A program made the position numbers and the translations under genes. From Eunapius fragilis (taxonomy: Eukaryota > Porifera > Demospongiae > Spongillida > Spongillidae), in NCBI GenBank assembly GCA_963681505.1, contig OY811986.1:1229753-1293752 (forward strand): 64,000 nucleotides of DNA, in the 5' to 3' direction. Below are positions 18,101-30,130 of this stretch, in pieces. The number at the start of each line of letters is the position of its first letter. Position 1 is the first letter of the stretch. The notes under the pieces were generated by a model. It was not told the DNA's origin. It did no database searches and worked only from the letters and a program-made list of their open reading frames with translations.

Positions 18101-20617
18101 CAAAGTCTATTACGAGGTAAACTATAGGCGCTCGATGCAATGCAAACCACGTACGTCACCAGAAACAATTCAATACAGCACGTGTATCCTAATGGCACCT
18201 CAATCTAACAAGCTTCCCCATGTGTATCCTGATGGCACCTCAATCTAACAAGCTTCCCCACGTGCGTACAGCATACACTATGGTATCAGAGTACCTGTGT
18301 TTGGCTACATGAAGCCTCTATAAACCGGTTGTACAGAAGGGCTACTTCTAATATCCCGACCAAAAATTTTCAGCCCGAACCATAATTTGGTCCAGGACCA
18401 AAATTACCATGGACCAATTTTCCGGTGACAGTATCATGAAAGTAACTGTCGAGATTCAGTTTGCTTTGATGTCAACACACAATACCTTGAGTAGGGGGGG
18501 AGGGGGGGGGGGGGGGGCTGCATTAAGCCTATCAGATGGTTCTAAATAATGCCACAGTAATATTCAAGTGGGTGGACATCATCATCGGAGGTTCTTTAGC
18601 GTACCCTATGATGTCTGATGTGTGTACTTGCTTTGTAAGAGGTTAACGACTAAGTGGTGTTTACATATCCCTCCCATTCCCTCTCCTCCCCTCCCATCCC
18701 CCCCCCCCCCCCCCTTTCCAGGCCAACAAGTACCTCGTACCACGCCCAGACATTGATTTCCCCTCCATCCCGTGTCAGTGCACCAGGGACCACCCGTGTG
18801 ACGACGACTTCCTGTGCGTCAATCGCGCCCTCCTCACCGAGTGTGATCCCGACAGCTGTCCCGTGGGAGACCTGTGTAAGAACCAGCGCATGCTAAGGTG
18901 CCAGTACCCCGAGACTGAGGTGGTACAAACGGGGGCGAGGGGGTGGGGCTTGAAGGTCCTGCAGGACCTCAAGGAAGGGGACTTTGTCATTGAGTACGTC
19001 GGGGAGATCCTGAACATGGAGATGTGCCAGGAGAGACTGCGGAAGGCACACGAGCGGAACAGGTCGAACTTTTACATGTTCACGCTCGACCACGGGCTCG
19101 TGATTGACGCCAGAGAGAAGTCCAATCCGGCGAGGTTCATCAACCACAGCTGCGACCCCAACTGCCACACCCAGAAGTGGATTGTGTCGGGGGAGACGAG
19201 GATCGGGATATTTGCCCGTCACGACATCCAGGCTGGCACGGAGCTCACGTTTGACTACCAGTTTGACTCGCTGGGGAACGAGAAGAAACGCTGCCACTGC
19301 GGCAGCGCAAAGTGCAGTGGGTTCCTCGGGCTGAAGAAGAAAGAGCCGCCGAAATCGAAGGCGCCCAAGGCTGCCAAGAAGCCCAAACCGAAAGCCAAGA
19401 GGAGGCCGTGTCGCGGCGGCATGTGTACGGATGAGGAGGCCAAGCTGTACGAGGACGAGTGCTTTGTGTGTCGGGACGGGGGTAAGCTGGTCCTGTGCGA
19501 CGAGAAGGGCTGCACCAAGGTGTACCACCCGTCCTGCATAGGTCGTTGCAAGCCCCCCGCCTCGGGCTGGATATGTCCCCACCATTTCTGCGACGTCTGC
19601 TACGCCCGCTCCACCGTGCTGTGCGCGACGTGTCCAGTGTCCTACTGCGAGCTGCATAGGGAGGGGAAGTTTGCGGAGGTGGAGGGGAAGGTTGTTTGTC
19701 TGGAGAGCTGCATGGATGCCGCCGGGTCTGAGCCTGATCGCGGGCAGGGAGGGGATACCCCTCTCGGGGAAAGGATCGATGGAGCGTCGCAGTCTGGGGA
19801 CCAGAATGATGGCAGCGTGCCCCCTTTGGACTTTAGGAACGAGCAGGGGGGTGAGGACGGGGCGAGTTACTCTCGTCAGGATGGTCTGCTTGTTGTGTCA
19901 CCTGACTCCACTTTGCACAAGTTGCCAGCTGGGCTACCCGATGGCGTCAGTGGTCACACCCCATCTAGACCACCTCACTACTACATCTCTATGAATCAAG
20001 CCCTCGCACAGAATTCTTTAGGCCACACCCTTCCGCAATATTATTTAGGCCACACCTTTCCACAGCAACCTTTGGACCACACCTTTCCACAGCAACCTTT
20101 GGACCACACCTTTCCACAGCAACCCATGGACCACATGTTTCCACAGCAACCTTTGGGCCACACCTTTCCACAGCAACCTCTAGGCCACATGTTTCCACAG
20201 CAACCTCTAGGCCACACCCTTCCACAGCAACCGCTAGGCCACACCTTTCCACAGCAACCTCTGGGCCACATGTTTCCACAGCAACCTCTAGGCCACATGT
20301 TTCCACAGCAACCTTTAGGCCACACCTTTCCACAGCAACCTCTAGACCACACCTTTCCACAGCAGTCAGTCTTGCGTCACTTGGTCCCTCCACTACCTCC
20401 ATACACCCTCCCTCCACTACCTGCATACACCATTAGTAATCACTCAGAACTGCACTTAAAGACCAGTAGACAATCTTCATCTCCCCCAGATGTTCCAAAT
20501 GAGGAGCACCCTTTTGTCTCTCTGAACTGTGCCAATGTATGCCTGGGAGTACCTTCAAACTGTCCGATTGATTCCTCTCCTGAAAAGACTCAAAAGAAGT
20601 TGGTGTTAAGTATTTAA
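12483..20617 (+). CDS. NSD: NSD-family histone H3 lysine-36 methyltransferase
   Basis: Nuclear enzyme of the NSD1/2/3 family, which dimethylates histone H3 lysine 36. Four exons, 12483-15034, 15379-15590, 16556-16641 and 18722-20617, join in frame to 1581 aa. Domains: PWWP1 (about residues 13-150, YRIGDLVW); low-complexity linker; PHD-finger cluster from about residue 620 ([18 protein letters not shown]); PWWP2 (from about 852, [16 protein letters not shown]); AWS cysteines (from about 967); SET (about 1020-1135) with [16 protein letters not shown] and the catalytic-tyrosine motif FDYQF; post-SET CxCGSAKC; and a PHD5/C5HCH finger from about 1197. This is the diagnostic NSD order. No HMG box, unlike NSD2. 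Oddities: 17 eight-residue repeats before the PHD cluster, 13 nine-residue repeats at the C-terminus, and GC-rich third positions in the domain exons. Which vertebrate paralogue is closest is not decidable here. Confidence 0.95.
13713..14114 (+). repeat. Coding 24-bp minisatellite in NSD ([16 protein letters not shown])
   Basis: Seventeen tandem copies of an eight-codon unit, DCSPAK followed by M or I and R, occupy about residues 411-544 of NSD between PWWP1 and the PHD cluster. The nucleotide units are nearly identical, so the array is young or homogenised. Each unit offers a Ser-Pro site and a nearby Lys. The reverse strand of the array is also open, giving false minus-strand frames. Confidence 0.95.
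15035..15100. repeat. (GT)n tract at the NSD exon 1 donor
   Basis: The donor GTATGT of NSD exon 1 is itself the first bases of a long GT tract, continuing as GT-rich sequence to about 15240. The intron is 344 bp. Confidence 0.9.
15595..16250. repeat. About 20-bp minisatellite in NSD intron 2
   Basis: About 32 copies of a 19 to 20-bp unit, GATGGTGGGGGCTACATGT, with variation in the number of G and in GCCACATG, fill most of the intron between the exons ending at 15590 and starting at 16556. Confidence 0.95.
18488..18517. repeat. Poly-G and poly-C tracts before NSD exon 4
   Basis: A G-rich run (about 18488-18517) and a run of about 18 C (about 18696-18713) precede the acceptor of NSD exon 4 at 18722. 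The C run serves as part of the polypyrimidine tract. Confidence 0.85.
20018..20368 (+). repeat. Coding 27-bp minisatellite in the NSD C-terminus (LGHTFPQQP)
   Basis: Thirteen tandem nine-codon units of consensus L-G/D-H-T/M-F-P-Q-Q-P, about residues 1383-1499, after the last PHD finger. The unit is rich in His, Pro and Gln and is predicted to be disordered. It shares no sequence with the 24-bp array in the same gene. Confidence 0.95.
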
Positions 20618-22436
20618 ACTGTTATATCCTTACATGTCATCACACTATTCCTATTCATTTGTGTATGATGCATAGTACTACAGCCTTCATCCATTAAATG
20701 ATCATGTCATTTTTAAGAAATAGTTTCTTACCACCTTTTACTGCTCTCTCTATTATTGATTGTAAAATGTTATTCATATATGCATAGCTAATTGAATTAA
20801 CTGCCATAATTAATGTTCTACCAGCGCATGGTATTGGAACCTCCCAATTACAGTCAGACAATGAATGAGTCAATGAAATAGTTCATTTTATAGGTCCGTA
20901 GCTGGGGGGGAGGTGCAGTTGCCCCCCCCCCCCCCCCCCCCCCCCGTTGGATATAAGGTCAGGCTATGACATTTTGTTACATGTGTGTTTATTGTAGAAA
21001 AATCGACACACATAGTAAGGGAGAACTGCCGTGCAGCTGTTGGCATGTCTAGATAGTATTGTGCACATGTGCATGCAAGGACCAGGCCACCAGTGGTATC
21101 GGAATTGACCGATAAAATGGTGAACAATGGGAAAGGAAAAGAGCTGCTGATAACTGTTGTTCTATCACAGCATAATAAGCTAGATTTACAATGTATTTAC
21201 TACTAATGAAATGTGGTGCAAATGTGTTAGTAAATATGGTGTATGTGACATTTCCGCTATAAAGCTTTATATTTACTACAGTGTCACATATAACATATAT
21301 ATACTAACACATTTGTACCAATTTGATTAATTGTAATACTTTGTAAATCCAAATTATTATACAGTGGCAATTTAATTACTTCAAATCCCCACCTTTGAAA
21401 ATTCACTTCACATAACATACATCACTATAATAAAATTAATATTGAACTGAAGAAAGCCATCACACTCTGACAATGTTACACTCAAAAAACCTGAACTGAA
21501 TATGTGATTGCAATCATTACCACAAAAGGACAATTATATGTGATTCAGTCCTTTCAATGGCCCCAAATGTAGAAGAAAAAAAACATAAATCCGGATCCAA
21601 CTTACTTTGTGGATTTGGGGAGGGGCATTTTTATTTTTAAACCTCCAAAAAAAGTGGTAAACTCTGGAACAAACTGGATAGTACAGCAGTCTCTCGTACA
21701 GCCTGCTTTATACCATTCTTTGAACACACACCCCCCCCCACCCCACAGGACCAACCCATGTGCACTACATGATGGCAAAGTTTTTAAGGCACGTAAGATG
21801 TTCTCGTGTGAAATGTGCCTCCATTGGTGTGACTGGCAATGTGAGCCAATTATCAGTTGTCATATACAGAACGTGTTGGTGGTCTGCCATATTCATACAC
21901 AACTCACACAACTCAGTCAGTCAGCCAGCCTGTATTATGGTTCTAATTATATATTCAGTTCAGCTTTTAGTTGCTTGTAGTTTTAAGAGCTAATAAAATT
22001 CCATATATTTGTAGTCTGGTTAAAAGTCCTTGTTAATAATTGGTTTGGCCCCACAGATTATGCAAAGCTATATGTTACTCCATTGTATTTTCTGCTTCCA
22101 TGACACACTCATTAGACGGACAGTTTAATATCGCTGGTATGCTATGCTATGTAATGTTCCAGCGGCCCTGCCCACATTCACTAAAAGTATGTGCCAATGT
22201 TTCATACATCTAAACTTTCTGTTCTTTCTGTTTCATTGTTAATGTTTGCACAAAATGTTACATTGTGCAGTGTGATAGCTGCGTGTGATTCACCTGGTTT
22301 TACTATAAAAATAAGCGGCCCATGCATACTTTGATAAATAATACTTATAACCATCTCAATTAAGACCTAAATGTTTGGATTAATATAGTCCTGACTGGTA
22401 TAAGTATACAACTTCCATGACCCCCCCTCCCAGGTT
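20618..22436. other. NSD downstream spacer
   Basis: An ATTAAA possible polyadenylation signal lies at about 20693, some 75 bases after the NSD stop. A G run followed by about 26 C (20906-20945) comes next. An inverted repeat lies at 21214-21320. The rest is AT-rich and I see no gene in it. Confidence 0.5.
21214..21320. repeat. AT-rich inverted repeat
   Basis: The 37 bases at 21214-21250 are matched by the reverse complement of 21282-21320, around a 31-base loop. The arms share CAAATGTGTTAGTA and ATGTGACA. It could be a small fold-back element or a hairpin in the 3' flank of NSD. Confidence 0.6.
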
Positions 22437-22692
22437 GACAGTGTGTGTAGTTACATTGTGTTCAACAAAAATGCTACTTAATTGGCAGTGCATTCCACTA
22501 GCAGTGGAAACATATGGAGCCTGGGGTGAAGAGGCATGTAATGCCTTCTCCTGCATAGCCATGCGTGAAGCCATCCTCACAAATTACAGTAAATCCCAAG
22601 TTTTAGGGGACCTATATGGCAGACTGAGCATCGTACTTGTGAGAGTAAATGCCAGGGCTATCCTTGCAAGATCCTTGCAGGTGGCATGCATA
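22437..22692 (+). mobile_element. Relic of a retroelement reverse-transcriptase ORF (C-terminal part)
   Basis: The plus-strand frame encodes PLAVETYGAWGEEACNAFS followed by a segment ending YGRLSIVLVRVNARAILAR. This resembles the C-terminal tail of reverse-transcriptase proteins of LINE-like elements common in invertebrates. Neighbouring bases do not extend the ORF, so this is a short decayed fragment. No poly-A tail or target duplication was seen. Confidence 0.5.
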
Positions 22693-23074
22693 CAGGTCGA
22701 CGCTAGATTGATATGTTAATTCATTCTGTATGTAATAATGTACATGTAACATTATTACATAATCACTGAGGCCATTGCATTTAAATGGCTCCAATATGAC
22801 TGCGGAAATGATAGACTGTGTGTTGTGACAGAAACGTTAATTAGCGTATCCATTTAAAGTACAAGTATGTGTCACTTGCACACACACACACACCACACAT
22901 ACTCATACACACACCCACACACAAATTACCACTATCACAATGGAATTATTGTTCAAAGCAGAAAGTGGTTCTTATGTCAAGCTATTCATGCAAGCCTTAT
23001 GTCTCCACCAGCTAGCCTTCCATCTACCTACTCACCTCCACTCTATGTACATGCAACCAGCATATCAACATCTT

Positions 23075-23109
23075 GAACAGGCATTGCACCAAAGGTGCAA
23101 TGCCTGTTC
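23075..23109. repeat. Perfect 16-3-16 palindrome
   Basis: GAACAGGCATTGCACC, three A, then its exact reverse complement. It stands just before a tandem repeat of about 53 bp (about 23111-23240, two and a half copies) whose units also contain TTGCACCAAAGGTG, the centre of the palindrome. Confidence 0.85.
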
Positions 23110-23110
23110 G

Positions 23111-23364
23111 AGGGAACACCACACCACACTTGCACCAAAGGTGTAGAGCTGTAGTGGGCCTAATGGGAACACCACACCCCACTTGCACCAAAGGTGTAGA
23201 GCTGTAGTGGGCCTAATAAGAACACCACACCCCACTTGCACTGGTGTATATATTGGGAAGCTTTCATGAGTGGATGGAATAGAAACTGGACCAGGTAGAA
23301 TAGACTGTGAGATGTAGACTTGAATGATTTCTGCTTCCTATGAATGATCATTCCATTATATAGT

Positions 23365-23406
<42 letters not shown>

Positions 23407-24108
23407 ATAAGGTGACACATGTACTTCACACCTAGATTTGAATACTCCTGTCTCTTATTGCAACAATGTTTCCTACCTAGTTCAGATGGTCTATTTGATA
23501 GTGATTATGCTATGATGTAATTGAAGTGGTCATTGCAGACAAAATGCATGGTCTAGTTGTTGAACACAATGGAACTACAAACACTGTCAATCTTGACCGG
23601 AGACATGGAAACTTGCTTCCTGTGAATGTGACAGTACATTTCGGCACTGTAACTGGGTGTGTGGAACTCCACAAGACCTGGAAGTGGGCTGGTCTGGTAT
23701 CATGTTCAACAGATGACCTAGGGAGCTGGCGCGACCTAGCTGCCTTGATCTCACACTTATTCGTGCACCCTACTCAATTGCAGGTTGGTTGGCCTTTGTT
23801 ACATTTCCAATCTCTAGGCCAGATGGTCAAAATAAGTACTATTGCTGATAGTGGTAGTTGGCTCAAAAATTGCACTGTGTAGCTCAGCAACTTTAAAGCC
23901 GTAACAGCGCAAGTTGCTTGCACATTTAAGAGTTATAGGAATCAGGGTCCAGGGGTTCAAACATTTATTGGCTCGGTTTGATAGCAGATTGGCATGTATA
24001 CAAAACAAAATTTGCAATAAGACACATGATCATGAGTAATAACATAAAAAATAATTAGAAGTGATGGTGATGATGATGATAACAGAGGCGGAGTGAGGTT
24101 CAACTTGG
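23111..24108. other. Spacer downstream of the first CRD-like gene
   Basis: Holds the 53-bp tandem repeat (to about 23240), a GT run at about 23365-23404, and an open frame of 118 codons at 23526-23882 that I do not recognise. Bases near 23548-23600 are an inverted copy of bases near 22420-22475. An AATAAA signal on the minus strand at 23964-23969 probably serves the CRD-like gene that ends at 24109. Confidence 0.5.
23964..23969 (-). terminator. Polyadenylation signal of the CRD-like gene
   Basis: AATAAA on the minus strand, about 140 bases after the stop codon of the gene at 24109-25149. Position and strand fit; cleavage is not demonstrated. Confidence 0.45.
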
Positions 24109-25149
24109 CTATAGCAGTAGGAGAGCAAGGAAGACGAGTAAACAAGCGCATGTTGGAAGTGAAACTTCAACTGCGTGGCTGCTTCCTGCAACAGGAAGCA
24201 TCAAAGTCCCTCCCGTGGGTACGGTCGTGGCGCTCTGCTTTGCGTTGGACGCCGTTGCCGTAGGCATAGTAGTGTACGTATACGTAGTTACAGTGGTCGC
24301 GACAGTGGGAGCTGCTGCAGTTATCAGCGGCCATACGTTGCACGGTGTGCTGTCCACGTAGCCGGTCGGATAGCTACATTAGGAAACGACAAGAAAGAGA
24401 GGGAAAACAGACGTAGGTCAGTATTCAAGTTATTTCTCGACCCGCGTTTCGGTTAGGGCTTACCAGCTGACGGCTTGTTCGCATTGTTGGCGAGTGTAGT
24501 TGATGCTCACGTGTCCGTTCGAGTCGCACTGGCCAATTTTACGGCAACCATAGTCTATGTAGTCGCGTGTGCAGGCAGGATAGTTCAGAGCCAGGAACCC
24601 GCCCGCTCCGAGGACGTTCGGGGATGAGAGATAGGTGTCCTCGTATTTCAAGAGCAGAAACATCCATTCCGTGACCAGCCAGTTCGCGTCCACTGCGCAA
24701 TAGTTGAAGGCGTAACCGTAGTTAGTGGCACTCTTGTAGTCTCCATTTGGAACAGTGGTCTCCTTCAGACTGCAGAAGTACTCGTCATTTAGCCTCTTTA
24801 TGGTTTGCGACGTGGCGCACTTCAGTCTCTGCGCGCAGTCGAGCGACGTGACGGTCACATTGGTGGAGTCGTTGGAGCACCGGGGGAAACGCTTGGCGCA
24901 CCGAACCGCCCTCAGGGACAAGGCGCACTGCACTGAGTTACCCTGCAGGACGTCGCTGTCGTAGGCCGTTTTTATTTCCGCTTCCAGGACTGACGCCAGT
25001 TGGGCTATACTAGGAGGTACGAGATAGTTGACCGCACATATCTGAGTCGTTGGCAGCACGCAGGTTTCAAAGTTAACTGTGACAGGTAGCTGTGGAGCTG
25101 CAGAGGTGCAGCAAAGGAAAGAGAAAACTAACATCAATGCGACTTCCAT
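24109..25149 (-). CDS. Secreted Frizzled-CRD-like protein with probable GPI anchor (copy 1)
   Basis: Two exons, 24464-25149 and 24109-24373, joined by a 90-bp intron, give 316 aa. A hydrophobic signal peptide (about residues 1-18) precedes a cysteine-rich region with C-x8-C-x6-C (CALSLRAVRCAKRFPRC), the spacing of the central cysteines of Frizzled CRDs, and conserved NDSTNVTV glycosylation sites. A Thr/Ser-rich stalk follows, then a C-terminal hydrophobic end (CACLLVFLALLLL) with no cytoplasmic tail, as in GPI-anchored proteins. There is no seven-helix region, so it is not a Frizzled receptor; a ligand-binding or decoy role is inference. Start chosen for the signal peptide and a TATA box 45 bases upstream. 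Two paralogues lie at 49027 and 62043 with the same exon structure and intron phase. Confidence 0.8.
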
Positions 25150-25270
25150 GATGCAAACGAATATTGTGATGGTCTGGGCCGTTTCAGCTGCTTTTTATAT
25201 GCGCTCTTTTTGAAAATGTTAACAATATTCATTATTTATTTTGGTTGCCGAGCAACAACGCCTGTCCGTA
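25150..25270. promoter_or_regulatory. 121-bp divergent promoter between CRD-like copy 1 and CFAP99
   Basis: The two start codons, at 25149 on minus and 25271 on plus, are only 121 bases apart. For the minus gene an ATATAAAA TATA box lies at 25192-25200. No TATA box is evident for CFAP99. Any CFAP99 5' untranslated exon would have to overlap the promoter of its neighbour. Confidence 0.6.
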
Positions 25271-25484
25271 ATGGCCCATCACCGTCGGCTCGTACTACTG
25301 TGTGTGAAGGCACTATCTACGTTCAACGCTCAGCTAGATGGAGTGGACACTCACCTGAAGAGTTTTTTGGCATCGCCAGAGTGCAATGTAATAATAATAG
25401 TAATAATAAAAATAATAATACGCGTAGCAAGCACGCTGCAGGATTCACGTGTACCGTATCGTTAAACCAAATTACTTCTGTGTG

Positions 25485-25523
<39 letters not shown>

Positions 25524-25569
25524 TGCGCGCGTGTGCGTGCGTGTGTGTGTGCATGTATGTGTGTGTTGT

Positions 25570-25641
<72 letters not shown>

Positions 25642-26783
25642 TTGTATGTGTGAGCGCATACACCCTTTACCACAATCTCCACCTGTGTGCTTAGGTGGTC
25701 ACTGCCCTATGGCTGTGACATGTCTCTAATGTCTCTAGCACTAGTGTGTTAACCTGCCAGGAACCCACGCTTTCCCTGATACACAATCTTCACCCAGAGT
25801 GTCAGGCTCCAACCCAGATTGACACATGCTATGTTTACTTTGAGGGAACCCATTTCACCCCCACTCTCCATCCACACCCCTCACCATCTTCTTCCTCCCC
25901 ACTCCATCCACCCTCCCTCCCCACCCTCCCTCCCCACTCCATCCACCCTCCCTCCCCCTCTTTCCCCTGCACAACCTCACCCCTTCCCTTCCCTCCACCT
26001 ACCCCTCCACCCCTTCTCCCACCCTCTCCCTTCCTCTCATCAGCTCACTGATGACGCTGATATTGTGTTTCTCTCTGAAGTGTTTGCAGGATGTGTTCAA
26101 TACCACCAACTGCTCAAGGTTTGTTTGAGGGTTGCATACACAGAACAGTTTAATGTGTAGTGGTGTGCAGGTGACTTATGTATGCATGTGTTGGTGTATG
26201 CATGTATGTATGTACATATGTCTGTACATGCGGCATATACGTATTTATGCATGTATGTATGTATGTACATGGGGCATATATGCATGTGCCATTGGATTGA
26301 TTTTCATTCTGTTGTGTATGGGAGTTGTTTTAAAAAAATGTTATTCTTCAGTTTCCTGTGTATACTGAGATACTGAGAGGGAGGGAGGGAGGGAGGGAGG
26401 GAGGGAGGGATAATGTATTCAGGCAACCCTCTAGAGACCAACTGCGGATTTTGTCTGACACATAATGTGTTTGCCTTCCAGCTGTGTCCATTGCTAAGCA
26501 ATACATGTATACACATCATGAATTCCCCTACCTCCCCCTGTGGTTAACCCTCTGGTGCCCCCCCACTTATAGGCCAGTCTCCTGGAGTGTGCATTGACCC
26601 ATGCTAAGGTTGTTGTCCCAAGGGAACATATGTCTCAACCACATGTGATATGTTTTACCTGGACCATGACATGGGGGCAGTGTGTGTGTGTGTGTGGGGG
26701 CACTCATGCTGGTGTTCACTCATGCACATAGGTGCAGCTGGTTTGCACTGATGTGAGCACTTGCTGAGGTGTGAATATGCATT

Positions 26784-26845
<62 letters not shown>

Positions 26846-29121
26846 GTTCATCGTGCTCATGGCACTATGTAGTTCCATTGCGCATGTATGATTCAGATTG
26901 TACCTCAAATATTTAGATCATTGTTGGTGGATATTACTGTGGAGATGGGAAAACGTCCCTTAGGGCTGACTCCAATCTGTATACAGGTAATTGCACAAAA
27001 TTCGATGTATACATCTTTTAAAATGTACTGTTGCTTGTTGCTTGGCAGCAAAAGAGACGAAGTTACACACACGCACCATGAATTTAGGCTTTTTGATGAG
27101 CTGCAGTGTTATATAGCACTGTGCCTTGCTTTCCATTGCCATGGTGATGTGCAAGTATGCAGCTTACAAATGTTAGCCCCACCCCCTGTAAGGAGTCTGT
27201 TGTGTGGTGGTTCATACTGATGCCCAGGGTTAATTAAACACCATAATGCCCATGGTTAATCAAACACTCTAATGCCCATAGTTAATTAAACACCCTGATG
27301 CCCAAGGTTCATCCTGATGCCCAAGTTCATTAAAAACCCTGGTTCATTAAACACCCAGAGATTCAGGGTTCATTAAACACCCTGATGCCCAGGGTTCACA
27401 TGTGTGGAAATGTTTACACAACTGTAACTGCTTCAGTTACATCCTAGATTACGTCATCAAAATTTTAGGATGAGAAGTGTCATTTTTGGGAGGTGGTGTA
27501 CCACATAGTACAAATTTGCCTTACGATTAATAGCTGTGGATAAAAATAGATTTAATGTTAGGATGAGAAATGTCATTTTTGGGAGTTAGTGTGTACACCA
27601 CATAGTACAAATTTGCCTATGATGGCTAGAGTGGTGCGTGTGTAGTGTGTTGGTACACTGTGGTGTGGGGTACATGTGTTGGTACACTGTGTGGTGTGGG
27701 CACATGTGTTGGTGCACTGTGGTGTGGGGTACATATACTGTGGTGTGGGCACATGTATTGGTACTGTGGTGTGTTCACTTTTGCTGCTGGCCTCCTGTGG
27801 CCTTATCCTTACCCTTGTAGTATGAGACATAACGGTGACCTCATCCTTGCAGTGACATTCAATGTATTTTGGGGAATGCAGGAATGGAGGGGTCTTTTGG
27901 ATGCTGCGGCATTCATGGATAGGTGTAGCTCATGCTATGTATATGGTTGTCATCACCACAAGTGATCAGGGTGCTGTCACTTCTCTGCACGAATACACAC
28001 ACACACACACACACACACTCACACACACACACACACACACATACACTTGTGCACACACATATATACTTCAGTGATAGCGTACTTGCTGTTGTTCAGACTG
28101 GAGGAACTTGGAATGGGACACTTCAAAAAGTTGGTGGGAACACAACACACTGGCAAAATGCATAAGGTACAAATAATGCCCCCCCCCCCCCCCCCCCCTC
28201 CAAACTTTGACACAATTTCTTTTTCTCTACAGTTTCTGTGTTTCTTTCTGGACAGTCTGAAAGGATGGATCAAGGATGAGGTTAGTTTCATGTCTGTCCA
28301 TCAGCACAAGGTGCATGACACGGGTCAGGAAATCCATTAATGGAGATACTGACATCCTTTGGTTGGTCTAGCTGGCTGAGAGAGAGGTGGCCCACAGCCT
28401 GTGATCTTATGGGGCTTGACCAGGGATGTGTTGATGTTGGTGTCTATAGCTCCTCCCTTGTTGCTTTGTGTTCAGTTTGTACTTTATATGTTTTCTGTAT
28501 ATAGATATTAAAAAAAACTGTTTGCATAGTGTGTAAGTTGTGCCACAATTCCCACTTTAAATACTTGCAGAGTGGGGAGTAGGAATCCACCTTGCCATGC
28601 ATGTCATGCTGTTGTGTCTTGCGCAGTACATCCATGCACTTGCAAAATATAGCCATGCATTACAACACATACACAGATACATGTAAATGTACATGAGCAC
28701 ACATACGTACACACTCATACACACGTGCACGCGCACGCACACATTCACACACACATACACACACACACACACATGTTGCCTTTTCACCTTTGCAGGTGTG
28801 CAAAGTATATGACAGGCACTTTGTGGAGACAACAATCTTTTCACCTGTGCTAAAGTGAGAGGAATTATTAACCATTGTGCAGTTTACACACAGCCTTATG
28901 CAACAGTTATCTGATTGATAAGGTGTTGACAAGGTCAATGGAGCATGACCCTAGCCACTCCTTCACTCCCACATCTGTAACATGTGTGTAGTCTTTCCCC
29001 CTTGACTGCCCCCATGCCTCGTTGCGTGCATGACTGACCAGGCCACGAAGTGTTCAGTCCTGTCAGTGGTTTTGTTATGTTACACCACAAAGAAATAGCT
29101 CTGTGAAATGGGGGGGTGGGT

Positions 29122-29156
<35 letters not shown>

Positions 29157-30089
29157 ATGAAAATGAACTCCCCCTGCTCCTCAAATTACACATCCCACCA
29201 CCACCACCATCTGTCAGAATACCCCTGTAGTCTAAATGGTTCTTGATGGCTGCACCATTTATGTTTATGTCATACTTTTTGAGCTGCACAGCAGGCAAAC
29301 TACAAGGGTGTGGATTTGTGGTGGACTTTCTACTGCTGGTCTTTTGGGTTGTTTCTTTTTTGTTGTTGTTGTTGTTGTACTTCTCCTTTCCCAATGTTAC
29401 TATGTTACCCGATCCTCCTCCTCCTCCTCCACTTCTCCCCCTCCCACTCTCCTCTCTCCCCACTCCTCCTCCCCCCTGCACCTCCTTACTTCCCTCCAAT
29501 TTATGCCTTTTCATCTTCAATTTGCTCATTAACTCATGTGTCTTCAAGAAGCTGATATAAAGAAATGCATATAAGGTTATGACAAGGTCAAGTGATAGGT
29601 ACTAGGCATGGCTGGTTGTACAGTTTTGGTTGTACAAAGTCAGGACATGTGATTGCTTTGGGGGTAGGCCAATAGGCCACATGATTTCTGAGGTATCATA
29701 ACATCATCATAGCATCATGTGCCTGGTTTCTTGTGGTCAGCATATTTCCGTGTCCCTCTGGTACACATGTTACACTGTGGCCTTCAGTGTGTCTGGGTTG
29801 GATATTGTCTCCCAACTGGTGTGGTTCATTTGCCAGAAATTGCAGGTGGAGTGGTGTATGGCACCTTGCATGTATGGACTGTTACCCCTGAGATCAGACA
29901 ACCACACCCTGTGACTAACATGTATGGTGGGTGGGAGTTGATCCTGTGGCAGATAGTTTTTTTGTACCCACAGTGGTAGTAACTTAGAGGGTTCTGCTGT
30001 CATGTAGTGGTGTGTGCTCCACAGTGCATAGCAAGTGTTCTCCCTCCCCCATGTTTACCTATCCCCCCCCCCCCCCCCATGTTGTGGAG

Positions 30090-30130
<41 letters not shown>

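Noticed and set aside
23526..23882. 118-codon plus-strand frame as a gene
   Set aside because: No recognisable domain, and its first 25 codons are an inverted copy of sequence near 22420, so it is more likely repeat-derived.
24109..25149. Calling the CRD-like genes Frizzled receptors or secreted Frizzled-related proteins
   Set aside because: There is no seven-helix region or netrin-like domain, and only part of the ten-cysteine CRD pattern is evident, so only CRD-like is justified.
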